DNA of 64,000 bases from Variovorax atrisoli 110B (GCF_000382045.1 NZ_KB907455.1:186001-250000); one strand, 5' to 3'. Shown: positions 9,352-22,063, counted from the first letter of the stretch. Translations and numbers: made by a program. The notes: generated by a model not told the origin, from the letters alone.

Positions 9352-10068
9352 TCAGCGGGCACCGACCACGCTGGGCAGCGCATCGGCCTCGATGGTTTCG
9401 AGGCGGTAGCCGAGGCCGTAGATGGCCAGCAGCAGGAAACCGTTGGCCGGACGCAGGTCGAGCTTGGTCCGAAGCCGCGAGATGTGCGTGTCGAGCGAGC
9501 GCGACAGCGCCTCGATGCCGAGGCCCCAGACGGCTTCGTGCAGATGCTCGCGCGAGAGCAGCCGGCCGAGGTTCTGGAACAGGAAGAGCGCGAGTTCGTA
9601 TTCCCGGTTCTTCAGCTCGACCTGCACGCCCCGCACCTTCAGTACGCGCGAAGGCGGGTAGAAGTGATAGGGGCCGAAGACCAGTTCGCTCTCGTGCTGG
9701 GCCGGGTAGGACCGTCGCAGCAAGGCGTTGACGCGGGCCTCGAGTTCGCCGGAGCGCGTGGGCTTGGCCATGAAGTCGTCGGCTCCCGCATTGAGGCCTT
9801 CGACCATGTCGGCCTCGCCGGGCTTGTCGGAGACGAAAAGAATGGGAACGCGGCTGTTGAGATCCCTGCGGATGGTCGCGACCACCTCGGGCCCCTTCAT
9901 GTCGGGGAGATCCCAGCCGAGTATCAGCAGGTCGAAGGTCTGGCGGCGCATCGCCTGCAGCAGCGCCTTTCCTTCCGTGTAGGGATGGCACTCGTGTTCG
10001 AGCGCCGCCATGGTTTGATTGATCCGCCTGAAGTGGTCTACACCTTCGTCGAGTACCGCGATTCGCAT
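9352..10068 (-). CDS. OmpR/PhoB-family response regulator (orphan)
   Basis: 238 aa. Receiver domain about 1-115: acidic pair D7/E8, phospho-acceptor D53 (GWDLPDMKG), switch residue S80 and invariant K102 (DDFMAKPT) are all present, so it looks phosphorylatable. The winged-helix DNA-binding domain is about 130-225 (ELKNREYELALFLF, LHEAVWGLG, SRSLDTHISRLRTKL, YGLGYRLE). No histidine kinase gene is adjacent. A 431-nt low-GC gap separates it from pntAA, which is divergent. Target genes unknown. Confidence 0.92.
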   Translation of the reverse strand: MRIAVLDEGVDHFRRINQTMAALEHECHPYTEGKALLQAMRRQTFDLLILGWDLPDMKGPEVVATIRRDLNSRVPILFVSDKPGEADMVEGLNAGADDFMAKPTRSGELEARVNALLRRSYPAQHESELVFGPYHFYPPSRVLKVRGVQVELKNREYELALFLFQNLGRLLSREHLHEAVWGLGIEALSRSLDTHISRLRTKLDLRPANGFLLLAIYGLGYRLETIEADALPSVVGAR

Positions 10069-10499
10069 TCCAAACCCCTTTTTCCTCCCTTCGTCAGCTT
10101 CCGTGAACTGGCGATTCTTGGGCAGAAGTGTATCTATCTGCGACTAAGGTAAAGTTTTTGGGATTGCAACTAATGCACGCAAATCGTGGATTTCTGATTG
10201 CTTGTTAACGAAATTGGCGACAGTTGGATACAAATAGAGATTTCGAGCTATGGCGTTGCGGACGTCTTCGCGGCTCGGTTCCGCAGGTCGCTGACAGCGC
10301 GGGGTGCCGCTCCATGGTCCGTCCCGCTAGCGAATACCCCAATTCGCTATCAATTGAATAGCTGAAGTTATAGTATCCATAAGCTCCTCCACGCTTTGGG
10401 ATGAAAACGACAGAGCGTTTCGGCGACAGCTCCCGGCTGTAATCTTGCTGTAAGCTGCCGGCACATTCCCCCTGTGCCCCTTGCTCTGAGGAGATCTCT
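10069..10499. other. Low-GC divergent intergenic region with dyads
   Basis: 431 nt between the response regulator and pntAA, visibly poorer in G+C than its surroundings, especially 10080-10250 and 10330-10420. It holds a perfect 8-bp dyad TAGCGAAT/ATTCGCTA (10328-10335 and 10342-10349, 6-nt loop), immediately followed by the palindrome TCAATTGA (10350-10357) and a TATAGT (10369-10374). The pntAA ribosome binding site GAGGAGA is at about 10488-10494. I find no convincing gene here. Confidence 0.5.
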
Positions 10500-11642
<1,143 letters not shown>

Positions 11643-11665
11643 CAACGCCCGTCGAGGAGAAGAAC

Positions 11666-11995
11666 ATGGACATCGTCTCTCACACCGTCATCAACCTGAT
11701 CATCTTCGTGCTGGCGATCTACGTCGGCTACCACGTCGTGTGGACCGTCACGCCGGCGCTGCACACGCCGCTGATGGCCGTGACCAATGCCGTCTCGGCC
11801 ATCGTGATCGTGGGCGCCATGCTGGCAGCCGCGCTCACCACCACGCCGCTGGGCAAGACCATGGGCGTTCTGGCCGTGGCGCTGGCCGCGGTGAACGTCT
11901 TCGGCGGCTTCCTCGTCACGCGGCGGATGCTGGAGATGTTCAAGAAGAAGGACAGGAAGGCCGCACCGAAGGCTGAAGAGGGAGCCGCCAAGTGA
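11666..11995 (+). CDS. pntAB: NAD(P)+ transhydrogenase subunit alpha, part 2 (PntAB)
   Basis: 109 aa, the separate membrane part of the alpha subunit (in E. coli it is fused to PntA). Three hydrophobic segments at about 8-25, 40-60 and 65-86 are followed by a lysine-rich tail (FKKKDRKAAPKAEEGAAK). Its stop overlaps the start of pntB (GTGA), suggesting translational coupling. Confidence 0.95.
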   Translation: MDIVSHTVINLIIFVLAIYVGYHVVWTVTPALHTPLMAVTNAVSAIVIVGAMLAAALTTTPLGKTMGVLAVALAAVNVFGGFLVTRRMLEMFKKKDRKAAPKAEEGAAK

Positions 11996-13491
11996 GCATG
12001 AACCTCGTCACGCTGCTGTACCTCGTCGCCAGCGTCTGCTTCATCCAGGCCCTCAAGGGCCTGAGCCATCCCACCACCTCCATCCGCGGCAACATCTTCG
12101 GCATGACCGGCATGGCGATCGCCGTGCTGACCACCGTCGCGCTGATCCACGGGCTGACGCGCTCGCTCAACGTCGACTTCGGCACCGGCATCGCCTGGGT
12201 GCTGGCCGCGGTCGTCGTCGGCGGCGGCCTGGGCGCCTACATGGCCAACAAGGTCGAGATGACCAAGATGCCCGAGTTGGTGGCGTTCATGCACAGCATG
12301 ATCGGCCTGGCGGCGGTGTTCATCGCGGTGGCCGCGGTGGCCGAGCCATGGGCCTTCGGCATCACCGCCGCGCCTGCCGCTGCGCTCATCGGCGCGCAGA
12401 CGCCGGATGGCGCCGTCATTCTCGACGGCTTCGTGCGCTACGCGATTCCCCCCGGCAACCGGCTGGAGCTGTTCCTGGGCGCGGCCATCGGCGCCATCAC
12501 CTTCAGCGGCTCGGTCATCGCCTTCGGCAAGCTCTCGGGCAAGTACAGGTTCCGCCTGTTCCAGGGCGCGCCGGTGCAGTTCTCCGGCCAGCACATGCTC
12601 AACCTCGTGCTGGGCCTGGCGACCATCGGCCTGGGGCTGGTGTTCGTGTTCACCGAGAGCTGGACGGCCTTCTTCGCGATGCTGGCGCTGGCCTTCGTGA
12701 TGGGCGTGCTCATCATCATCCCGATCGGCGGCGCGGACATGCCGGTGGTGGTATCGATGCTCAACAGCTACTCGGGCTGGGCAGCCGCGGGCATTGGCTT
12801 CAGCCTGAACAACGCGATGCTGATCGTGGCCGGCTCGCTGGTGGGTTCCTCGGGCGCGATCCTGAGCTACATCATGTGCAAGGCCATGAACCGCTCGTTC
12901 TTCAACGTGATCCTGGGCGGCTTCGGCGGCGAGGCGGCCGCGGCTACGGGCGGCGCGAAGGAGCAGCGCCCGGTGAAGAGCGGCAGCGCCGACGACGCGG
13001 CCTTCGTGCTCGGCAATGCCGAGACGGTGGTGATCGTGCCGGGCTACGGCCTGGCCGTCGCCCGTGCCCAGCACGCGGTGAAGGAGCTTGCGCAGAAGCT
13101 CACCGAGAAGGGCATCACCGTGAAGTACGCCATCCACCCGGTAGCCGGCCGCATGCCCGGCCACATGAACGTGCTGCTGGCCGAGGCCGAGGTGCCCTAC
13201 GACCAGGTGTTCGAGATGGAGGACATCAACGGCGAGTTCGGCCAAGCCGACGTGGCGATCATCCTGGGCGCCAACGACGTGGTGAACCCGGCCGCGCACA
13301 CCAAGGGCAGCCCGATCTACGGCATGCCGATCCTGGAGGCCTACAAGGCCAAGACCGTCATCGTGAACAAGCGCTCCATGGCCGCGGGCTACGCCGGCCT
13401 GGACAACGAGCTGTTCTACATGGACAAGACGATGATGGTCTTTGGCGATGCTAAAAAAGTAGTGGAAGATATGGTCAAGGCCATCGAATAG
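11992..13491 (+). CDS. pntB: NAD(P)+ transhydrogenase subunit beta (PntB)
   Basis: 499 aa. The N-terminal half has about eight to nine membrane segments and forms the proton channel with PntAB; the C-terminal about 170 residues form the NADP(H)-binding domain III (IVPGYGLAVARAQHAVKEL, HPVAGRMPGHMNVLLAEA, INGEFGQADVAIILGANDVVNP). Start GTG 11992 overlaps the pntAB stop; ATG 11998 two codons later is an alternative. A hairpin plus T-run 39 bases past the stop probably ends the transcript. Confidence 0.96.
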   Translation: MSMNLVTLLYLVASVCFIQALKGLSHPTTSIRGNIFGMTGMAIAVLTTVALIHGLTRSLNVDFGTGIAWVLAAVVVGGGLGAYMANKVEMTKMPELVAFMHSMIGLAAVFIAVAAVAEPWAFGITAAPAAALIGAQTPDGAVILDGFVRYAIPPGNRLELFLGAAIGAITFSGSVIAFGKLSGKYRFRLFQGAPVQFSGQHMLNLVLGLATIGLGLVFVFTESWTAFFAMLALAFVMGVLIIIPIGGADMPVVVSMLNSYSGWAAAGIGFSLNNAMLIVAGSLVGSSGAILSYIMCKAMNRSFFNVILGGFGGEAAAATGGAKEQRPVKSGSADDAAFVLGNAETVVIVPGYGLAVARAQHAVKELAQKLTEKGITVKYAIHPVAGRMPGHMNVLLAEAEVPYDQVFEMEDINGEFGQADVAIILGANDVVNPAAHTKGSPIYGMPILEAYKAKTVIVNKRSMAAGYAGLDNELFYMDKTMMVFGDAKKVVEDMVKAIE

Positions 13492-13529
13492 GCCGAAGGT
13501 CCCCGTCCGCGCAGCGGACGAGTTCTTCG

Positions 13530-13560
13530 CGGCGCCACTTCGTGCGCCGTTTTCGTTTTC
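13530..13560 (+). terminator. Rho-independent terminator after pntB
   Basis: CGGCG(C)CAC-TTC-GTGCGCCG forms a GC-rich stem with one bulged C, directly followed by TTTTCGTTTTC. It lies between pntB and the separately translated fadD. Confidence 0.65.
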
Positions 13561-13591
13561 AACAGTCCGACTCCCGGAGGAGACAAATCCA

Positions 13592-15271
13592 ATGACCGAT
13601 CGTCCCTGGCTCAGCAGCTATCCGCAGGGCGTGCCCGCCGATATCGATGCCTCGCACTACCCCTCGCTGGTCGCGCTCATGGAGGAGAGCTTCACGAAGT
13701 ATGCCGACCGCACGGCCTACAGCTTCATGGGCAAGGACATCAGCTACGGCGAGACCGACAGGCAGAGCAAGTCGTTCGCCGGCTACCTGCAGGGCCTGGG
13801 CCTCGCCAAGGGCGACCGCGTCGCGGTGATGATGCCCAACTGCCCGCAGTACCCGATCGCGGTGGCGGGCATCCTGCGCGCGGGCCTGATCCTGGTCAAC
13901 GTCAATCCGCTGTACACGCCGCGCGAGCTGGAGCACCAGCTCAAGGACTCGGGCGCGAAGGCCATCGTCATCATGGAGAACTTCGGCACCACGCTGCAGC
14001 AATGCATCGCGAGCACGCCGGTCAAGCACATCGTGCTGGCTTCCATGGGCGACCGCCTCGGCTTCCTCAAGGGCGCGCTCGTCAACTACGTGGTGCGCAA
14101 CGTCAAGAAGATGGTGCCCACCTTCAGCCTGCCGGGCGCGGTGCGCTTCAACGACGCGCTCGACAAGGGCGCGGGTGCCTCGTTCAAGCCCGCGGCCATC
14201 GGGCCCGACGACGTGGCGGTGCTGCAGTACACCGGCGGCACCACCGGCGTGTCGAAGGGCGCCGTGCTCCTGCACCGCAACGTGATCGCCAACGTGCTGC
14301 AGTCCGAGGCGTGGAACGAGCCGGTCATGAACAAGGTGCCTGCCAACGAGCAGCCCACGGGCGTGTGCGCGCTGCCGCTGTATCACATCTTCGCGTTCAC
14401 GGTCGGCATGATGCTGAGCATGCGCACGGGCGGCAAGCTGATCCTGATCCCGAATCCGCGCGACATCCCCGGCGTGCTGAAGGAGCTGTCGAAGCACACG
14501 ATCCACAGCTTCCCGGCCGTCAACACGCTGTTCAACGGGCTCGCGAACCACCCCGACTTCAACACCGTCAACTGGAAGAACCTCAAGGTCTCGGTGGGTG
14601 GCGGCATGGCGGTGCAGGCCGCGGTGGCGAAGCTCTGGCTCGAGAAGACGGGCTGCCCGATCTGCGAGGGCTACGGCCTCTCCGAGACCTCGCCCTCGGC
14701 CACCTGCAACCCGACCAACAGCACCGCCTACACCGGCACCATCGGCCTGCCGCTGCCGAGCACCTGGCTCAAGCTGCTCGACGACGAAGGCAACGAGGTG
14801 CCCGCGGGCGAGCGCGGCGAGATCGCCATCAAGGGCCCGCAGGTGATGGCCGGCTACTGGCAGCGCCCCGACGAGACCGCCAAGGTCATGACGGCCGACG
14901 GCTACTTCAAGAGCGGCGACATCGGCGTGGTCGACGAGCGCGGCTACTTCAAGGTGGTCGACCGCAAGAAGGACATGATCCTGGTGTCGGGCTTCAACGT
15001 GTATCCGAACGAGGTCGAGGACGTTGTCGCACTCATTCCGGGCGTGCTCGAATGCGCAGCGGTCGGCGTGCCTGACGACAAGACCGGCGAGGCAGTGAAG
15101 CTCGTCATCGTCAAGAAAGACCCTTCGCTCACGGAGGCTCAGGTGCGCGAATACTGCAGAGCAAACCTTACGGGTTACAAGCAGCCGCGCATCGTAGAGT
15201 TTCGTACCGACATGCCGAAGACGCCGGTCGGAAAGATCCTTCGCCGCGAGCTGCGCGACGCCAAGAAGTAA
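13592..15271 (+). CDS. fadD: Long-chain fatty-acid-CoA ligase FadD
   Basis: 559 aa acyl-CoA synthetase that feeds beta-oxidation. Motifs: YTGGTTGVSKGA (ATP/AMP loop), EGYGLSETSPSAT, GYFKSGDIGVVDERGYF, VSGFNVYPNEVEDV and catalytic lysine in KTPVGKILRREL. Length and the N-terminus RPWLSSYPQGVPADID fit betaproteobacterial FadD closely. The start ATG 13592 has GGAGGAGA upstream. The peptide importer begins 75 bases downstream; two GC hairpins without T-runs (15274-15287 and 15300-15318) lie in that gap. Confidence 0.94.
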   Translation: MTDRPWLSSYPQGVPADIDASHYPSLVALMEESFTKYADRTAYSFMGKDISYGETDRQSKSFAGYLQGLGLAKGDRVAVMMPNCPQYPIAVAGILRAGLILVNVNPLYTPRELEHQLKDSGAKAIVIMENFGTTLQQCIASTPVKHIVLASMGDRLGFLKGALVNYVVRNVKKMVPTFSLPGAVRFNDALDKGAGASFKPAAIGPDDVAVLQYTGGTTGVSKGAVLLHRNVIANVLQSEAWNEPVMNKVPANEQPTGVCALPLYHIFAFTVGMMLSMRTGGKLILIPNPRDIPGVLKELSKHTIHSFPAVNTLFNGLANHPDFNTVNWKNLKVSVGGGMAVQAAVAKLWLEKTGCPICEGYGLSETSPSATCNPTNSTAYTGTIGLPLPSTWLKLLDDEGNEVPAGERGEIAIKGPQVMAGYWQRPDETAKVMTADGYFKSGDIGVVDERGYFKVVDRKKDMILVSGFNVYPNEVEDVVALIPGVLECAAVGVPDDKTGEAVKLVIVKKDPSLTEAQVREYCRANLTGYKQPRIVEFRTDMPKTPVGKILRRELRDAKK

Positions 15272-15346
15272 GTGCGCAAGCGTGCGCTGAAGTAAGGGTT
15301 CGGCCCGGGTGGGGCCGAGGCATCGATCTTGCATATTCGCGGGTCG

Positions 15347-16351
15347 ATGCTCAGGTTTGTCTTTACCCGTTTGAGTCTGTTGGTGCCGACCTTCTTCGGC
15401 ATGACACTGCTCGCCTTCTTCCTCATCCGGCTGGTGCCGGGTGACCCCATCGAGACCATGGCCGGCGAGCGCGGGATCGACCCCGCGCGCCACGCCGAGC
15501 TGCGCACCGCCTACGGCTTCGACAAGCCGGTGATCGTGCAGTACGGCATCTACATCGCCCGCGTGCTGCACGGCGACCTCGGCAAGTCGCTCATCACGCA
15601 GGACACGGTGATGAGCGAGTTCCTCTCGCTCTTCCCGGCCACGGTCGAGCTCGCGGTGTGCGCCATCCTCTTCGCGCTGCTGCTCGGGCTGCCCGCGGGC
15701 ATCCTCGCGGCGGTGCGGCGCAACTCCATCTTCGACCACGGCGTGATGGCGACCTCGCTCACCGGCTACTCGATGCCGATCTTCTGGTGGGGGCTGCTGC
15801 TCATCCTGTTCTTCTCGGTGCAGCTCGGGTGGACGCCCGTGTCGGGCCGCATCGCGGTGCAGTACTACGTGGAGCCCGACACCGGCTTCCTGCTGATCGA
15901 CGCATTGCGCGCTGGCGATGCCGACGCCTTCTGGTCGGCACTGCACCACCTCGTGCTGCCGGCCGTGGTGCTTGGCACGGTGCCGCTCGCGGTCATCGCG
16001 CGCATGACGCGCTCGGCCATGCTCGAGGTGCTGGGCGAGGACTACATCCGCACCGCGCGCGCCAAGGGCCTGTCGCGCTTTCGCGTGGTGGGGCTGCATG
16101 CGCTGCGCAACGCGCTCATTCCGGTGGTGACAGTCATCGGCCTGCAGGTGGGCGTGCTGTTCACGGGCGCGATCCTTACCGAGACGATCTTCTCCTGGCC
16201 CGGCGTCGGCAAGTGGCTCATCGAGGCCATCGGCCGGCGCGATTACCCGGTGCTGCAGGGCGGCATGCTGCTGCTCGGCGGCATCGTGATGCTGGTCAAC
16301 CTTCTCGTGGACGTGGCGTACGGCGTCATCAACCCGCGGATCAGGCGCTGA
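15347..16351 (+). CDS. dppB: Dipeptide/oligopeptide ABC transporter permease DppB
   Basis: 334 aa inner-membrane permease with six predicted helices. The N-terminus MLRFVFTRLSLLVPTFFGMT and LVPGDPIE are typical of DppB/OppB, and the EAA loop is at EDYIRTARAKGLSRFRVVG. ATG 15347 is preferred over the upstream in-frame TTG at 15329 because it starts the conserved N-terminal helix. First gene of dppB-C-D-F-A. In this cluster the receptor gene comes last. Confidence 0.93.
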   Translation: MLRFVFTRLSLLVPTFFGMTLLAFFLIRLVPGDPIETMAGERGIDPARHAELRTAYGFDKPVIVQYGIYIARVLHGDLGKSLITQDTVMSEFLSLFPATVELAVCAILFALLLGLPAGILAAVRRNSIFDHGVMATSLTGYSMPIFWWGLLLILFFSVQLGWTPVSGRIAVQYYVEPDTGFLLIDALRAGDADAFWSALHHLVLPAVVLGTVPLAVIARMTRSAMLEVLGEDYIRTARAKGLSRFRVVGLHALRNALIPVVTVIGLQVGVLFTGAILTETIFSWPGVGKWLIEAIGRRDYPVLQGGMLLLGGIVMLVNLLVDVAYGVINPRIRR

Positions 16352-16359
16352 GCTTCCCC

Positions 16360-17274
16360 ATGGCGACAACCACGCAAATCACCGTTTCCGACGGTGCGAG
16401 CAAGAGCACCGCACCTCCCGGCCCCTGGCGCGAATTCTGGACGGCCTTCTCGGCCAACCGGGGCGCGGTCATCGGGCTCGCCACCATCGTCGTGCTGCTG
16501 CTGGTCGCGCTGCTCGCGCCGTGGATCGCGCCGCATGCGCCCAACGAGACCAACAGCGCCGCCTTCCTGCAGCCGCCCGCGTGGCAGCAGGGCGGCTCGA
16601 TGAGCTACCTGCTGGGCACCGACGCCATCGGCCGCGACATTCTTTCGCGGCTCATGTACGGCGCGCGCCTGTCGCTGTCGATCGGCGTCGCGGTGGTGGC
16701 GCTGTCGGTGGTCGTCGGCATCGTGCTAGGTCTCGTCGCGGGCTTCTTCCGCGGCGTGCTCGAGATCGCGATCATGCGGCTGATGGACATCGTGCTCACG
16801 CTGCCCAGCCTGCTGCTGGCCATCGTGATCGTCGCGATCCTCGGGCCGGGCCTCGTCAACGCGATGCTCGCGGTGGCCATCGTGGTGCTGCCGCACTACG
16901 TGCGCATCACGCGCGCGGCCGTCATCGCCGAGGTCTCGCGCGACTACGTCACCGCAGCGCGCGTGAGCGGTGCCGGCACGCTGCGGCTGATGTTCCGCGA
17001 GGTGCTGCCCAACTGCGCCGCGCCGCTGATCGTGCAGGCCTCGCTCGGCATCTCCACCGCCATCCTCGACGCGGCGGCACTCGGCTTCCTCGGCCTCGGC
17101 GCGCAGCCGCCGTCGCCCGAATGGGGAACCATGCTGGCCGACGCGCGCGAGTTCGTGCTGCGCGCGTGGTGGGTCGTCACATTCCCCGGCATGGCCATCC
17201 TCGCTGCCGTGCTCGCATTCAACCTCCTGGGCGACGGACTGCGCGATGCGCTCGACCCGAAACTGAAACGCTAG
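16360..17274 (+). CDS. dppC: Dipeptide/oligopeptide ABC transporter permease DppC
   Basis: 304 aa, second permease, with a typical cytoplasmic N-terminal stretch (PWREFWTAFSANRGAVIGL), the LLGTDAIGRDILSRLMYGAR signature and EAA loop RDYVTAARVSGAGTL. Starts 8 bases after dppB; open frame upstream of ATG 16360 overlaps dppB and is not coding. A 131-nt gap carrying repeat copy B separates it from dppD. Confidence 0.93.
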   Translation: MATTTQITVSDGASKSTAPPGPWREFWTAFSANRGAVIGLATIVVLLLVALLAPWIAPHAPNETNSAAFLQPPAWQQGGSMSYLLGTDAIGRDILSRLMYGARLSLSIGVAVVALSVVVGIVLGLVAGFFRGVLEIAIMRLMDIVLTLPSLLLAIVIVAILGPGLVNAMLAVAIVVLPHYVRITRAAVIAEVSRDYVTAARVSGAGTLRLMFREVLPNCAAPLIVQASLGISTAILDAAALGFLGLGAQPPSPEWGTMLADAREFVLRAWWVVTFPGMAILAAVLAFNLLGDGLRDALDPKLKR

Positions 17275-17285
17275 CATGAAGCACA

Positions 17286-17373
17286 CCCCCAGGCTTGCCC
17301 ACTTCGTGTGGCCTCCAACCCCCTTGCGGGGGGCGACACCGGCGGCCCGGCAAAGCCGGTTCCGCGGTGTTCC
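17286..17373 (+). repeat. Interspersed two-hairpin repeat, copy B
   Basis: 88 bp inside the dpp operon between dppC and dppD. It has CCCCCAGGCTTG, the hairpin CCCCCTTGCGGGGG, then GGCCCGGCAAAGCCGGTTCC and GCGGTGTTCC. It must be transcribed if dppBCDF is one mRNA. Confidence 0.92.
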
Positions 17374-17405
17374 TGGAAGATTCCTTTCGGGCCGGAGTCA
17401 CTGAG

Positions 17406-19471
<2,066 letters not shown>

Positions 19472-19538
19472 CGTTCCTTCGGGTTCCGTTGTGTTTCCCG
19501 TTCTCGCAGTTCCTTCAACCGTGTATCAAGGAGTCCAC

Positions 19539-21170
19539 ATGAAGACCCAGCCCACCGTTTCGCGCCGCTCACGAAGCCTGGCGCTCCTGGCACCGACAGC
19601 GCTTGCAGCCCTTACCCTGGCCTGCGGTGCGGTGTCTGCCAAGACGCTGGTGTATTGCTCGGAGGGCAGCCCCGAGAATTTCTATCCTGGCATGAACACC
19701 ACCGGCACCTCGTTCGACGTGACCACGCAGGTCTACAACACCATCGTCGAGTTCGAGCGCGGCGGCACCAAGGTCGTGCCCGGCCTCGCCGAGAAATGGG
19801 ACATCTCGCCCGACGGCACCGTCTACACCTTCCACCTGCGCAAGGGCGTGAAGTGGCACACCACCAGCAAGAGCTTCAAGCCCACGCGCGACTTCAACGC
19901 CGACGACTTCATCTTCATGATCGAGCGCCAGTGGAAGGAGAGCGACCCCTTCTTCAAGGTCACGAGCCAGAACCACTCCTACTTCAACGACATGGGCATG
20001 CCCAAGCTGCTGAAGTCGGTCGACCGTATCGACGACTACACGGTGAAGATCACGCTCAACCAGGCCGAGGCGCCGTTCCTCGCGAACCTGGCGATGCAGT
20101 ACGCGGGTATCCAGTCGAAGGAATACGCCATCGCGATGCTGAAGGCCGGCACGCCCGAGAAGGTCGACCAGGACCCGATCGGCACCGGTCCCTTCTACCT
20201 GGTGCAGTACCAGAAGGACGCGATCATCCGCTTCAAGGCCTTCCCGCAGTACTGGGGCGGCAAGGCCAAGATCGACGATCTCGTGTTCGCGATCACGCCC
20301 GACGCCTCGGTGCGCTGGGCCAAGCTGCAGAAGGGCGAGTGCCACGTCATGCCGTACCCGAACCCGGCCGACCTCGACGCGATCCGCAAGGACCCGAACG
20401 TGCAGGTGCTGGAGCAGCCCGGCCTGAACGTGGGCTACCTCTCGTACAACACGACGAAGAAGCCCTTCGACGACGTGCGCGTGCGCAAGGCCATCAACAT
20501 GGCGATCAACAAGAAGGCCATCATCGACGGCGTGTACCTCTCGACCGGCGTGGCCGCGAAGAACCCGATCCCGCCGACCATGTGGTCCTACAACGATGCG
20601 GTGAAGGACGATCCGTACGACCCCGAGGCCGCGAAGAAGCTGCTGGCACAGGCCGGCTTCCCCGACGGCTTCTCCACCGACCTGTGGGCCATGCCGGTGC
20701 AGCGCCCCTACAACCCCAACGCCAAGCGCATCGCCGAGCTGATGCAGGCCGACCTCGCCAAGATCAACGTCAAGGCCGAGATCAAGAGCTTCGAGTGGGG
20801 CGAGTACCGCAAGCGCCTGCAGGCCGGCGAGCACCAGATGGGCATGCTGGGCTGGACCGGCGACAACGGCGATCCGGACAACTTCCTCTACACGCTGCTG
20901 GGCTGCGCTTCTGCCAAGTCGGCCAGCGGCAGCAACATCTCGAAGTTCTGCTACCAGCCGTACGAAGACCTGGTGCTGAAGGCCAAGAGCGCGACCAAGC
21001 AGTCCGAACGCGACGCGCTCTACAAGAAGGCCCAGCTGATCTTCAAGGAGCAGGCGCCGTGGTTCACCATCGCGCATGCGGTGCAGCTGAAGCCGGTGCG
21101 CAAGGAGGTGGTCGACTTCAAGCTGAGCCCCTTCGGCCGCCACACCTTCTACGGCGTGGATATCAAGTAA
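19539..21170 (+). CDS. dppA: Periplasmic dipeptide-binding protein DppA (SBP family 5)
   Basis: 543 aa. Signal peptide about 1-34 (twin-arginine-free, RRSRSLALLAPTALAALTLA, cleavage near VSA-K). The mature protein has SBP-family-5 features: LVYCSEGSPENFYPG, GLAEKWDISPDGTVYTFHLRKGVKWH, NQAEAPFLANLAM, GTGPFYLVQYQKD and LGWTGDNGDPDNFL, the latter typical of DppA. Start ATG 19539 lies 5 nt behind AAGGAG. It delivers dipeptides to DppBCDF. Repeat copy C follows immediately after the stop. Confidence 0.94.
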   Translation: MKTQPTVSRRSRSLALLAPTALAALTLACGAVSAKTLVYCSEGSPENFYPGMNTTGTSFDVTTQVYNTIVEFERGGTKVVPGLAEKWDISPDGTVYTFHLRKGVKWHTTSKSFKPTRDFNADDFIFMIERQWKESDPFFKVTSQNHSYFNDMGMPKLLKSVDRIDDYTVKITLNQAEAPFLANLAMQYAGIQSKEYAIAMLKAGTPEKVDQDPIGTGPFYLVQYQKDAIIRFKAFPQYWGGKAKIDDLVFAITPDASVRWAKLQKGECHVMPYPNPADLDAIRKDPNVQVLEQPGLNVGYLSYNTTKKPFDDVRVRKAINMAINKKAIIDGVYLSTGVAAKNPIPPTMWSYNDAVKDDPYDPEAAKKLLAQAGFPDGFSTDLWAMPVQRPYNPNAKRIAELMQADLAKINVKAEIKSFEWGEYRKRLQAGEHQMGMLGWTGDNGDPDNFLYTLLGCASAKSASGSNISKFCYQPYEDLVLKAKSATKQSERDALYKKAQLIFKEQAPWFTIAHAVQLKPVRKEVVDFKLSPFGRHTFYGVDIK

Positions 21171-21171
21171 A

Positions 21172-21262
21172 CCCCCAGGCTTCGCGCACTTCGTGTCGCT
21201 GCGCCAACCCCCTTGCAGGGAGCAACACCAGAGGCCCGGCGAAGCCGGTTCCTCGGTGTTCC
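21172..21262 (+). repeat. Interspersed two-hairpin repeat, copy C
   Basis: 91 bp directly after the dppA stop and 16 nt before the mtnN start. Best consensus copy: CCCCCAGGCTTCGCGCACTT, then a C-run/G-run hairpin, then AGGCCCGGCGAAGCCGGTTCC and TCGGTGTTCC. It occupies nearly the whole gap. Confidence 0.92.
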
Positions 21263-21278
21263 TGGAAAGAGAAATACC

Positions 21279-22061
21279 GTGAGCACCCTGTCGCCAGCGC
21301 CCATCGCCATCGTCGCAGCGATGCACGAGGAGCTGGGCGCGCTTCTCGCGCTGATGCCCGACGAGCAGCGCGTGCGAGTCGCGGGCCGCGACTTCTGGGT
21401 AGGCCATCTGCATGGCCGGCCGGTGGTCGCGGTGCTGTCGCGCATCGGCAAGGTCGCGGCGGCGATCACGGCCACGGTGCTGCTGGAGCGCTTCGGCGCG
21501 CGGGCCATCGTGTTCACCGGCGTCGCGGGCGGACTGGCGCCGGGCGTGGACGTGGGAGACGTGGTGGTCGCGACGCAGCTGCTGCAGCACGACCTCGACG
21601 CCTCGCCGATCTTCCCGAAGTACGAAGTGCCGCTGATGGGGCTGTCGCGCTTCGCTGCCGACGCGGCCATCGGCGATGCGCTGGCGGAGGTCGCGCGGCA
21701 GACGCTGCGCGATCCGGTGGCGCTGGTGGGGCAGCAGGCCGTCGACGAATTCGGCCTTCGTTCGCCGAAGGTGCATCGCGGCCTGCTGGTGAGCGGCGAC
21801 AGGTTCGTGTCGACCACGGCCGAGAGCGCGGCGCTTCAGCGCGCCTTGCCCGATGCGCTCGCGGTGGAGATGGAGGGCGCCTCGGTCGCGCAGGTGTGCC
21901 ACGACTACGGCGTGCCCTTCGCGGCGATGCGCACGATCTCGGACCGCGCCGACGATGCCGCGCACGGCGACTTCTCGCGCTTCGTCGCTGCGGTGGCGAG
22001 CCGCTACAGCCTCGCGCTCGTCGATGCGTGGCTGGCTTCGCTGCCGGCCGAACTTGGCTGA
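21279..22061 (+). CDS. mtnN: 5'-methylthioadenosine/S-adenosylhomocysteine nucleosidase
   Basis: 260 aa. It cleaves MTA and SAH to adenine and the thioribose. Family residues seen: early MHEE, FTGVAGGLAPGVDVGDVVVA, EMEGASVAQVCHDYGVPF and the catalytic aspartate in TISDRADD. Start GTG 21279 follows the repeat; earlier in-frame codons are translated repeat C. Its stop is two bases from that of the convergent DUF1275 gene. Confidence 0.93.
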   Translation: MSTLSPAPIAIVAAMHEELGALLALMPDEQRVRVAGRDFWVGHLHGRPVVAVLSRIGKVAAAITATVLLERFGARAIVFTGVAGGLAPGVDVGDVVVATQLLQHDLDASPIFPKYEVPLMGLSRFAADAAIGDALAEVARQTLRDPVALVGQQAVDEFGLRSPKVHRGLLVSGDRFVSTTAESAALQRALPDALAVEMEGASVAQVCHDYGVPFAAMRTISDRADDAAHGDFSRFVAAVASRYSLALVDAWLASLPAELG

Positions 22062-22063
22062 AT

